Positions 57,149 through 64,000 of a stretch of 64,000 nucleotides of DNA are shown here, in pieces. The stretch covers positions 33,865-97,864 of the forward strand of contig JAETNP010000004.1 of the NCBI GenBank assembly GCA_021768185.1, written 5' to 3'. Made by a program: the position numbers and the translations under genes. How positions within the stretch are numbered: the first letter of the stretch is position 1; each line of letters opens with the position of its first letter. The notes under the pieces were generated by a model. The model did no database searches. It saw only the letters and a program-made list of their open reading frames with translations, and was not told where the DNA came from. Origin of the DNA: Oscillospiraceae bacterium. Its GTDB lineage: Bacteria; Bacillota; Clostridia; Oscillospirales; Oscillospiraceae.

Positions 57149-57265
57149 AAATTTGATACTCCTTTTGGGAAAGTAAGGGTAAGTTTCAACTTTTTTATTG
57201 TATCACCTTTTTTATGAAAATACAACCAGAAATTTTACCGGAACGGCGCCATTCCCTCTGCCAAC

Positions 57266-57311
57266 AAAAAAGCGCCCTCTCCGGGCGGGACCCGATGCCC
57301 CGCCCGGAGAG
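57266..57311 (-). terminator. Amidase terminator
   Basis: CTCTCCGGGCGGG pairs with CCCGCCCGGAGAG; GGCGCTTTTTTG follows on the minus strand, 18 bases after the stop. Confidence 0.9.
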
Positions 57312-57328
57312 AGCAGAAGGAAAACCGG

Positions 57329-58066
57329 TTACCGGATAAACTGCGCCGCCGCGTATCCCGTATAGTCCCCGTAGCGGACCACATACCAGTCCTCGTACTG
57401 ACCGTAGACCCGCACGGTCGCCCCATCGGGAATGCTGGCGATAATGGGGGCGTTCATGCTGGGGCGGCTGCGCAGGTTCAGGGTGCCGCCCCCGGCATGG
57501 ACGGTGCCCTCCCAGGGGTCCGTGGGCCAGATGAAGGGGATGCCGAAGTAGTCGGTAAGGCTGAGGACCAGGTTCCGGGCGATCTCCGGGATATTGTTCT
57601 CGATCCACCGGGCGTCCTCGTAGTTGTCGTGGTATCCGATTTCCAGCAGCACGGCGGGGAACTTGGAGTCCCGCACCTCGCCCAGGCTGGTGGTGGGGCG
57701 GGTGTTCACCTTGTCGGGCAGGGGGTAGATCCCCCGCAGATTGTTGACAAAGATCTGGGCCGCCCGCTGTCCCTGGGTGCTGGTGGGGTAGTAGAAGGCG
57801 ATGATGCCCCGGGCCGTGCCGTAGCTGCCTTCCCCCGCAGCGTTGGAGTGAAGGGCCAGATAGAAGTCATACCACCCCTGGTTGGCCTGCCGGATGGAGC
57901 TTCCGGCGGTCATGTCGGGGTTATTGCGCGTGTAGCGGATGCCGCAGCTGTTGAGGTAGGGGATCATGGCGTCCGCCAGGCGGTTCATCCAGTACTCCTC
58001 GCTGCCGGTACCGGTGACGTACATGTTGCTTTCCTGTGTACTTGGACTTAAAAATATAATGGGCAT
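57329..58066 (-). CDS. N-acetylmuramoyl-L-alanine amidase with SH3 domain
   Basis: A 245-residue Amidase_3-type enzyme cleaving the glycan-peptide bond of peptidoglycan. The catalytic domain (about 1-165) includes SPSTQESN near the N-terminus, ALHSNAAGEG (zinc His) and VLLEIGYHDN with the catalytic Glu. A C-terminal SH3_3 domain (about 180-245; LNLRSRPSMNAPIIASIPDGATVRVYG) follows. The start is ATG 58066, with AGGAGG 8 bases upstream. No signal peptide is visible, so it may be released with spores or lysis, or use another route. Confidence 0.92.
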   Translation of the reverse strand: MPIIFLSPSTQESNMYVTGTGSEEYWMNRLADAMIPYLNSCGIRYTRNNPDMTAGSSIRQANQGWYDFYLALHSNAAGEGSYGTARGIIAFYYPTSTQGQRAAQIFVNNLRGIYPLPDKVNTRPTTSLGEVRDSKFPAVLLEIGYHDNYEDARWIENNIPEIARNLVLSLTDYFGIPFIWPTDPWEGTVHAGGGTLNLRSRPSMNAPIIASIPDGATVRVYGQYEDWYVVRYGDYTGYAAAQFIR

Positions 58067-58116
58067 AGGCCGCACCTCCTGTTTTTGCCATCCTATGCGC
58101 CGGGACGGCCGGAGGT

Positions 58117-58158
58117 GCAGAAGGAGCGGAAAGCGCACGCGCTTTCCGCTCCTTCTGC
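58117..58158 (-). terminator. Terminator of the 51-residue protein gene
   Basis: An 18-bp or longer perfect stem rich in GGAGCGGAAAGC lies between the small gene and the amidase. No strong T-run; it directly abuts the stop at 58161. Confidence 0.6.
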
Positions 58159-58160
58159 TC

Positions 58161-58316
58161 TTAAAGGTCGTCCGCGTCCTGGACCGGGACCTCGTAAGGG
58201 TCCGCCGGGGTGCCGGTGTAGCTGCCCTGGGGGTCCGTTTTGGCGGACTGCCAGATGGTCATGTCCATGGCCTTGCCCATAGGGTCGCCGGACTTCTTCT
58301 GGTTTTTCTCACTCAT
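58161..58316 (-). CDS. Small hypothetical protein (51 aa)
   Basis: A 51-residue soluble protein: a lysine-rich start (MSEKNQKKSGDPMGKAM) and an acidic, Pro-rich end (DPYEVPVQDADDL). The start ATG 58316 has GGGAGG 9 bases upstream, and a strong hairpin follows, so it is very probably a real gene. I do not recognise a function; similar acidic tails occur in small proteins of related Clostridia. Confidence 0.7.
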   Translation of the reverse strand: MSEKNQKKSGDPMGKAMDMTIWQSAKTDPQGSYTGTPADPYEVPVQDADDL

Positions 58317-58377
58317 GGCAATTTCTCCCTCCCGCCCGGGTTTTCCGGGTTCGAGGGTAGTATGCCCCAAAGGACGG

Positions 58378-59235
58378 CTAAATTTTCTTCTGATACCCCA
58401 GATACCGGCCCACCAGATGGAAGCCAAGCTCTGGCATGATCCGGTTCATCTCATCGTCTGTACCCACGAAGAAGGTCAGATATTTTGCGCCCTGCCGCTT
58501 TCCCTCGTTGAGGAACCGGGTCAGCAGCCGCCGGTACAGGCCCTCGTGATATTTCCCATCCTCACAGCACAGGGCGAATATCTCGTACATATCGTCCTTG
58601 AAGCTGGCGGCCATGATCTCCCCGGCCACGCCGTCCTCCTCCGCCACGAAGATGGTCCAATCCGAAAGCTTTTCCCGGACCCGCTGGCAGTTCCAGAACA
58701 TATCCGCCTCAATGGTCCGGTGGACCCGCCGGAATTTCTCAAAATTCTCCTCCGTGATCCTCTCCACGGACGGATCGTCCGGGACCGGGTCGTACCGGTC
58801 GAAGAAGAAGCTGTAGTTCTGGGCGTCGTCAAACTGCCGGAATCCCGCGCCCTTCGCCCAGGCTTCCGCCTCCCGGTTTTCCGCCGGGAAGCCTACATCC
58901 CAGTTGCAGCCGGGATACCGCTGTGCCAGATAGCCGGAAAGCTCCTCCAGCGCCCCCGTGGTATCCTGCCGGATGCAGCTGGTATAGAGCTGGATAAAAT
59001 GATCCTCGGGCAGATGGTAATAGTGGAGCCAGCCCTCCACCGCGCCGTCGGCCTGATAAAGAAGGATCTCGTCCTCCGGCCTTGAAAAAGCCTTCCGGGC
59101 CCTGGCAATGAAGTCCTCCTTCGTCTTGATGCCGTCGAAAAAGACGGGATAGAAGGTCCGGGCGGGGTCCAGGGCCAATTCGTAAGCAAAATCAACGTAT
59201 TTGTCCAGATCTTTCTCCTGCAGCGGTACTAACAT
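58378..59235 (-). CDS. GNAT-like N-acetyltransferase
   Basis: A 285-residue protein with two GNAT-like halves. The N-terminal half includes GWLHYYHLPEDHFIQLYT; the C-terminal half has the acetyl-CoA-like segment EIFALCCEDGKYHEGLYRRLLTRFLNEGKRQGAK, cited in part, and ends MPELGFHLVGRYLGYQKK. The Q/RxxGxA motif is not canonical. The substrate is unknown. The ATG 59235 has AAGGAG upstream. It follows the NfeD gene by 18 bases and may be co-transcribed with it. Confidence 0.75.
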   Translation of the reverse strand: MLVPLQEKDLDKYVDFAYELALDPARTFYPVFFDGIKTKEDFIARARKAFSRPEDEILLYQADGAVEGWLHYYHLPEDHFIQLYTSCIRQDTTGALEELSGYLAQRYPGCNWDVGFPAENREAEAWAKGAGFRQFDDAQNYSFFFDRYDPVPDDPSVERITEENFEKFRRVHRTIEADMFWNCQRVREKLSDWTIFVAEEDGVAGEIMAASFKDDMYEIFALCCEDGKYHEGLYRRLLTRFLNEGKRQGAKYLTFFVGTDDEMNRIMPELGFHLVGRYLGYQKKI

Positions 59236-59253
59236 TGTGTACTCCTTTTTCTC

Positions 59254-59706
59254 TTATGCTGCCGGGACGGCCGCCTTCGCCCGGACGATGAGCTTGATGC
59301 CCTCCATGCCCGCAATTTCCACCAGCTCCCCCTTGGGGATGACCGTGCCGTCCTCGCTGCGGGCGGTCCAGGTCTTGCCGTCCACGTACACGGCTCCGGT
59401 GGGGTAGCCGTTGTTGACGGTCTCTGTTACCCGTCCCTCCATGCCCACCAGCCGGTCGGCGTTGGTAGGTACCTTGTAGGGGTCCGCGTATTTCTTCGCC
59501 AGGGGCCGCACCACGGCGGCGGTCACAATGGACACGCCGATAAACAGCAGCAGCTGCGCCGCCAGCGGAACGTTGAAATAGGCCGCGAAAACCGCCGCCA
59601 GCGCGCCTACGGCGCACCAGACAGACACCAGCGCCATGGTGGACATCTCCACGAAGACCGCCAGCGCCAGCACGGCCAGCCAGACCCACACCATACTGTT
59701 CATCAT
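59254..59706 (-). CDS. NfeD-family membrane protein
   Basis: A 150-residue NfeD-like protein (without the ClpP-like domain) with three or four hydrophobic helices (about 5-70) and a C-terminal OB-fold (about 85-150; GMEGRVTETVNNGYPTGAVYVDGKTW). NfeD proteins partner with stomatin/SPFH proteins in membrane organisation; no SPFH gene is adjacent. The start is ATG 59706, with AGGAGG 7 bases upstream. Confidence 0.9.
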   Translation of the reverse strand: MMNSMVWVWLAVLALAVFVEMSTMALVSVWCAVGALAAVFAAYFNVPLAAQLLLFIGVSIVTAAVVRPLAKKYADPYKVPTNADRLVGMEGRVTETVNNGYPTGAVYVDGKTWTARSEDGTVIPKGELVEIAGMEGIKLIVRAKAAVPAA

Positions 59707-59865
59707 CGCAAAGCCCTCCTGTTCTATATTTTCTATATGTATTATACTATAGAAACCGCTCCGCGTCAACGAGGGGAATCCAGGCAAATTCCGCCCGAGC
59801 GGCAGCTGCATGGCGGTCACCTTGCCAAGGAGATGACCTGATTTTTGGGTTGCTTTACAATTATG

Positions 59866-59894
59866 TTGCGAAAAAGAGCCTCATATGGTATACT
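59866..59894 (+). promoter_or_regulatory. Promoter of the restriction-modification operon
   Basis: TTGCGA (59866-59871), 17-bp spacer, TATACT (59889-59894), 40 bases before the methyltransferase start. Confidence 0.65.
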
Positions 59895-59933
59895 GTCAGC
59901 GGATAAGTCAGGAAAGGATCTCGCGAGGAGGGG

Positions 59934-61838
59934 GTGAAGATATTGGCAGAGCAAGCGGCCCAAAAGCCGGCAGTCATACAGGCCAAGCCAATTCTGAAAT
60001 GGGCTGGCGGAAAGACGCAGATGCTGAATGATCTCCTGCCCAAAGTGCCCTCCTCATATGGCCGTTATATTGAGCCGTTTTTAGGCGGCGGAGCAATGTT
60101 TTTTGCATTGCAGCCCGAGAACGCAATCATAGCTGACAGCAATCCCGAGCTTATCAATATGTACCGGCAGGTTGCGGCCCATGTGGATGAGGTTATACAA
60201 TATCTGGCGCAGTATGAAAACACGAAGGAGATGTTCTATGCCGTCCGCAGTCAGAGCTGGGAAACGCTTCCCCAGTCAGAGGCGGCGGCAAGAACGATTT
60301 TTTTGAATAAAACCTGCTTTAACGGATTATACCGTGTAAACAAAAAAGGCGAATTCAATGTACCCTATGGGAAATATGTCAACCCCAAGATTTGCGATCA
60401 AAATGCGCTGTATGCCGCTTCTGCGGTATTGAAGAAAGCAGAAATTCTATGCAGCGACTATTTCTGGGTACTGGACCATTATGCGCAGGAAGGAGATTTT
60501 ATCTTCCTCGACCCTCCATACCTGCCTGTGTCGGAATACTCTGATTTTAAGCGGTATACCAAGGAACAGTTTTATGAAGAAGACCATATCGAATTAGCAA
60601 AGATTATCCTGCGTCTGCGGGAGCGTGGATGTCATATCATTTTGACGAACTCCAATCATCCGTTAGTCCATGAACTGTATGCGCCGTTTACGATTGACGT
60701 CGTACATACAAAGCGGTACATTTCCTGCCGCGGAAACAGCAGGAAAGGTGAGGACGTAATCGTTACGATACCGCCAAAGGAAAAAGCGCTGATAAAACTG
60801 GTACCGCAGCCTCTGCCGAAACAGGTGGCCGCATATCCGCCGACTCGTTTCATGGGGTCGAAAAGCAAGATGCTCGCCGAAATATGGTCTGTAGCTTCTC
60901 AGTTCAAGTTCGACTCGGTGGTTGATTTGTTTGCCGGTTCTGGAATTGTAGGATATATGTTCAAGGCGCAGGGAAAGAGCGTGACCAGCAACGATTATAT
61001 GGCAATGTCGGCAACCTTTGCAAAAGCCATGATTGAGAACAACTCTGTTATCCTGCCGATAGAAGAGACGGAAAAGCTGCTGATTGACCAGGGCGAATCA
61101 GATCATTTTGTTGCGGAGACATTTCAGGGGCTTTATTACAAGGACGAAGAAAATGCTCTGATTGATGTATTGCGCACCAATATTGCCGCAATCCGAGACC
61201 CGTATAAACGCGCGATTGCCATGACGGCGCTTATTCGGGCCTGCACCAAGAAGCGGCCGCGGGGCATTTTTACGTATACGGGCGACCGGTACAACGATGG
61301 GCGCAAGGATCTGCAAAAGACATTTGCGCAGCAGTTTTTAGAGGCTGTTGAAGCTGTGAACAGAGCCGTCTTTGATAACGGGAAGCAAAATCGAGCCAGA
61401 CATGGCGATGCGATGGAGCTTCGTACTGAGCAGTCCGACCTCGTCTATATTGACCCGCCTTATTACTCCCCTCTATCTGATAATGAATATGTCCGCAGAT
61501 ATCATTTTGTCGAAGGGCTGGCGCGAAATTGGCAGGGGGTTGAAATTCAGGAGCATACCCTGACCAAAAAATTCAAATCATACCCCACTCCGTTTTCCAC
61601 GCGAAACGGGGCTGCCGACGCATTTGACAGAATGTTCAAAAAGTTTGCTGACAGCATTTTAATTGTTTCTTATTCGTCCAACAGTCTGCCAACACAGGAT
61701 GAGATGGTTGCATTTATGTCGAAATATAAGAAGCACGTCGAGGTTATTCCGGTAGATTATCGCTACTCTTTCGGGAACCAAGGAGATGCCAGGACCCATA
61801 GAAATTCTGTACAGGAGTATCTGTTTGTTGGCTACTAA
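59934..61838 (+). CDS. Fused double-domain DNA adenine-N6 methyltransferase
   Basis: A 634-residue protein with two complete D12-class (Dam-type) methyltransferase domains. Domain 1 (about 20-290): KWAGGKTQML, EPFLGGGAMFFAL (SAM motif) and LDPPYLP (catalytic motif IV). Domain 2 (about 300-634): FMGSKSKML, DLFAGSGIVGY and YIDPPYYSPL. Each DPPY motif implies N6-adenine methylation. Two fused domains fit protection of an asymmetric site, one per strand, as in M.FokI. The start is GTG 59934 or TTG 59943. It is co-transcribed with an AlwI-type endonuclease 13 bases downstream; AT-richer codon use than its neighbours suggests transfer. Confidence 0.9.
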   Translation: MKILAEQAAQKPAVIQAKPILKWAGGKTQMLNDLLPKVPSSYGRYIEPFLGGGAMFFALQPENAIIADSNPELINMYRQVAAHVDEVIQYLAQYENTKEMFYAVRSQSWETLPQSEAAARTIFLNKTCFNGLYRVNKKGEFNVPYGKYVNPKICDQNALYAASAVLKKAEILCSDYFWVLDHYAQEGDFIFLDPPYLPVSEYSDFKRYTKEQFYEEDHIELAKIILRLRERGCHIILTNSNHPLVHELYAPFTIDVVHTKRYISCRGNSRKGEDVIVTIPPKEKALIKLVPQPLPKQVAAYPPTRFMGSKSKMLAEIWSVASQFKFDSVVDLFAGSGIVGYMFKAQGKSVTSNDYMAMSATFAKAMIENNSVILPIEETEKLLIDQGESDHFVAETFQGLYYKDEENALIDVLRTNIAAIRDPYKRAIAMTALIRACTKKRPRGIFTYTGDRYNDGRKDLQKTFAQQFLEAVEAVNRAVFDNGKQNRARHGDAMELRTEQSDLVYIDPPYYSPLSDNEYVRRYHFVEGLARNWQGVEIQEHTLTKKFKSYPTPFSTRNGAADAFDRMFKKFADSILIVSYSSNSLPTQDEMVAFMSKYKKHVEVIPVDYRYSFGNQGDARTHRNSVQEYLFVGY

Positions 61839-61851
61839 GGAGGCGTAAGGG

Positions 61852-63552
61852 GTGGAGTTTTGGCAGCTTGGCAATACTTCGGTAAGAAGCGCTATGCGAA
61901 TAAAGGACGGCCTTGCCGCATACGCAGCGTCCTCCATCCAAGGCAACATCCGCAGAGGCGATGGCGATATTGCTTTCCGTCGTTTGCTGGGGCAATGCGG
62001 AGTTGTTTCCCTTGGAGAGGACTCTACGCACAGCGTTGGCCGCAAATGGCGTTCTGCGATGGGAAAGCTGGGTTTTATCTATCCTGAAATCAAGCGCGGC
62101 ATGGGGTTCAGTCAAGCAGATCTGGGGCAGCTTGATATGATTACACCGGCAGGATGGGACCTGGTGCGGGCTGAGACCGTTGCCGCTATGCAGGAATGCT
62201 ATTTGCGTGCCATGGCAGCGCCGTTGTCCCCCACTGGCGATGGGCGAACGTTTTCCCCTCTGTGCTGGACCCTGGCGGTTCTTCTGGAGTTAGAGAGCAG
62301 GGGGGAGGACGCGTCTGTAAATTTCCTGGAGATGGCGCTGATTGTTCAAACAACAACCCCGGCTGACGGTTTGACGGAAACGGTTGATCGGCTTCTGGAT
62401 CTGCGGTGCAGAAGGAATACAAGCGGCCGGAAGCGGGCATTTGACCGCAGGGAGTACGATCTTGCGGCGGAGAAGATTGGTAGGGCCGCAGGTACATTCC
62501 GGGATTATGCCGATATGAATATGCGATACCTGAAGGCCACCGGCATGGTGCAGTCGAAAGGCAAGGGCATTGTTTTAATCCCGGAAAAACACACTTTGGC
62601 GATTGAATTGGCGAGAGAGCTTTTATCAGACAAACCGCTGCTGGACTTATACCGATCACTGTGCAATGGGACCCCGCTTCCGACGGATAAGGCTGCGGTT
62701 GCGCACCAGGTTCTGACGGATCTATTGGAGCAGATTCAACAGTACGGCATCGCATATTCTGTTGCCGGCAAAGCTCTCGACACCCCGGCGCATATCAATC
62801 AAGTCCGCTATGAGATCGAAGAATTGATTGCCGAGAAAAAAGAGGAAATCTATGCGAAACAGCAGGCCAATCAATGGCAGGAGATCGCGGCGTACATGGA
62901 GTTGATCGCTGCACGCAAAGAGCGTATGCGTATCAGTGCGGAAGAAGAGATCCGGGTGCCCAAAACAGAAGCTTCTGCCTATTTGGAGTGGAGCTTGTGG
63001 AGGGCGTTCCTGGCGATTGATACGTTAAAAAACAAGCCTTATGAAGTGCGCAGGTTCAAAATAGACCAAGATTTTTTGCCGGTCAGTACAGCACCGGGGA
63101 ATGGCCCCGACCTGATAGCAGAGTTTGCAGATTGCGTAGTTGTGATTGAAGTTACACTTTCCGAGAGTTCCCGGCAGGAAGCTATGGAAGGCGAGCCGGT
63201 TCGCCGCCATGTGGCTGATCTGATGCAGCAGTATGACAAACCGGTGTATGGACTGTTTATCGCCAACCGAATTGATTCCAATACCGCTGAAACTTTCCGG
63301 ATTGGCGTTTGGTATACACGGGATGATGTGCGTCTGAACCTGCATATTGTGCCCTTCACGCTGGCACAGTTCTCCAAATTTTTTAGGGCGCTTTTTTCTG
63401 GTGGGAACGCAGCCCCTCAGGCTGTTTTTGACCTGCTTGCAGACTGTGAATGTGATCGTATGAAATATGCGGCGCCGGAATGGAAAACTGCTATTGATCA
63501 AACTGTCACACAGCACATATTTGCGCTGCAGGCTGGACATCCCCTCTGGTGA
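61852..63552 (+). CDS. Type IIS restriction endonuclease, AlwI / N.BstNBI-like
   Basis: A 566-residue endonuclease resembling the AlwI (RE_AlwI) family, which includes PleI, MlyI and N.BstNBI relatives cutting outside short asymmetric sites. The predicted catalytic core near residues 416-440 has GPDLIAEF and VVVIEVT, a PD-(D/E)xK variant with T in place of K, typical of this group. The N-terminal half probably reads the site. The start is GTG 61852, with AAGGAGG upstream. The preceding two-domain adenine methyltransferase completes the system. A GGATC- or GAGTC-like target is suggested by relatives but not proven. Confidence 0.85.
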   Translation: MEFWQLGNTSVRSAMRIKDGLAAYAASSIQGNIRRGDGDIAFRRLLGQCGVVSLGEDSTHSVGRKWRSAMGKLGFIYPEIKRGMGFSQADLGQLDMITPAGWDLVRAETVAAMQECYLRAMAAPLSPTGDGRTFSPLCWTLAVLLELESRGEDASVNFLEMALIVQTTTPADGLTETVDRLLDLRCRRNTSGRKRAFDRREYDLAAEKIGRAAGTFRDYADMNMRYLKATGMVQSKGKGIVLIPEKHTLAIELARELLSDKPLLDLYRSLCNGTPLPTDKAAVAHQVLTDLLEQIQQYGIAYSVAGKALDTPAHINQVRYEIEELIAEKKEEIYAKQQANQWQEIAAYMELIAARKERMRISAEEEIRVPKTEASAYLEWSLWRAFLAIDTLKNKPYEVRRFKIDQDFLPVSTAPGNGPDLIAEFADCVVVIEVTLSESSRQEAMEGEPVRRHVADLMQQYDKPVYGLFIANRIDSNTAETFRIGVWYTRDDVRLNLHIVPFTLAQFSKFFRALFSGGNAAPQAVFDLLADCECDRMKYAAPEWKTAIDQTVTQHIFALQAGHPLW

Positions 63553-63626
63553 GGCAGAGCTTTCCGGCGCGGCTGCTGCAGGTGATACAGGCGGATTGGT
63601 ACAGCTGATACTTTTTTGACAATTTG

Positions 63627-63662
63627 AGCAGGACGCCGCCCCTTTTGGGGCGGCGTCCTGCT
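63627..63662. terminator. Bidirectional terminator
   Basis: A 16-bp GC-rich stem (AGCAGGACGCCGCCCC and complement) with a TTTT loop between the endonuclease gene and the convergent acsB paralog. Confidence 0.85.
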
Positions 63663-63673
63663 GTTGTTATTGC

Positions 63674-64000
63674 TTACATCAGCGGGTCCATCCCCAGCAC
63701 GGGATGTCCCTTCTCGGTCAGGTAGTTCAGCAGAGCCTCGGCGTCCTCGGTGATGGTCTCATCGCCGATCATGTCGCAGAAGTTGTCCACGCCATAGAGC
63801 TCCTTGGCGGACTGGTTGACCTTCTCGGCCACCTGGTCCTTCAGGGCCTTGGGCATCCACACGATGCGGCCCAGGCCGCCCTCGGCCTTCATGAACTTCT
63901 TGGAGGCGATGAAGTGCTTGCCGTGGCCCATGAAGCCCGGGGTCTGCACGCCGCCGCCGGTCATGGAGGCCATCTCGGAGAAGGTCATGCCCAGGGGGGT
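63674..64000 (-). CDS. acsB: Acetyl-CoA synthase (CODH/ACS beta subunit), second copy, C-terminal part
   Basis: The last 108 residues of a second AcsB; the frame continues past the right edge, so the A-cluster cannot be inspected. It shares MTGGGVQTPGFMGHG, IVWMPK, NFCDMIGDETIT and LTEKGHPVLGMDPLM with the copy at 39143. By hand alignment about three quarters of the residues are identical, so this is a diverged paralog rather than an assembly duplicate. It has its own terminator. Whether it lies in a fuller Wood-Ljungdahl cluster depends on sequence beyond the window. Confidence 0.9.
   Translation of the reverse strand, partial: TPLGMTFSEMASMTGGGVQTPGFMGHGKHFIASKKFMKAEGGLGRIVWMPKALKDQVAEKVNQSAKELYGVDNFCDMIGDETITEDAEALLNYLTEKGHPVLGMDPLM

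Noticed and set aside
1..64000. tRNA, rRNA or other housekeeping RNA genes
   Set aside because: No cloverleaf-compatible arms with a GGTTCRA-type T-loop or rRNA-like stretches were recognised by eye; a tRNAscan/Infernal run would be decisive.

Overview
The window looks like a chromosomal segment of a GC-rich, spore-forming gut Clostridia bacterium, most likely in the Flavonifractor / Intestinimonas / Pseudoflavonifractor part of the Oscillospiraceae. The evidence is Spo0A with nearby 0A boxes, a YlbJ-like sporulation membrane protein, a tyrosine T-box, a CIRCE-controlled clpB, Wood-Ljungdahl acetyl-CoA synthase (acsB) and strong AGGAGG ribosome sites. Species assignment is inference. No tRNA, rRNA or CRISPR array was recognised.

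Layout. 1-4.5 kb: trmK (cut by the left edge), a DUF1858 protein, and murI-DUF1934-argS. 4.5-10.9 kb: a distinctive accessory locus with a tyrosine recombinase, a 240-bp segment bounded by near-perfect 24-bp inverted repeats, an AP2-domain DNA-binding protein, two tandem c-di-GMP-I (GEMM) riboswitch candidates and a 1358-residue secreted Cys-rich repeat protein with S-layer anchors. 11-16.2 kb: a GHKL kinase / LytTR regulator pair, and a Tyr T-box operon (methyltransferase, GNAT, tyrS). 16.2-24.5 kb: spo0A, YlbJ-like, DUF1836, hemolysin III, acyltransferase, TldE/TldD pair, pfkA. 24.7-31.5 kb: a chemoreceptor paired with an orphan solute-binding lipoprotein, a TetR-controlled ABC-2 exporter, citrate synthase. 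31.6-39 kb: an alcohol dehydrogenase remnant, uracil permease with a hairpin-rich leader, a G5/3D cell-wall protein, pth, two tiny proteins, a second phosphofructokinase, and an ECF sigma / DUF4179 pair. 39-47 kb: acsB, an LplABC-like sugar transporter, MATE exporter. 47-59.7 kb: clpB, a large hybrid histidine kinase, the asp23-nusB-xseA-xseB-ispA-DUF212 operon, amidase, GNAT, NfeD. 59.9-63.6 kb: a Type IIS restriction-modification pair. Right edge: the C-terminus of a second acsB.

The most interesting candidate system is 4549-10734. The inverted repeats lie directly next to a tyrosine recombinase gene. Each repeat is itself an inverted 8-bp pair around a 4-bp spacer, like a crossover site. 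An extended -10 promoter sequence inside the segment points away from the AP2 and surface-protein genes, and inversion would point it at them about 60 bases upstream. Two c-di-GMP sensors then sit in front of the surface protein. The hypothesis is a recombinase-driven ON/OFF switch layered on c-di-GMP control of a giant surface protein. The inversion is inference and is testable with long reads.

Other regulatory logic readable in the bases includes a TetR operator over its own -35 box, a 21-bp-phased direct repeat just upstream of the LytTR operon promoter, HrcA/CIRCE control of clpB, and a Tyr (UAC) specifier in the tyrS operon leader.
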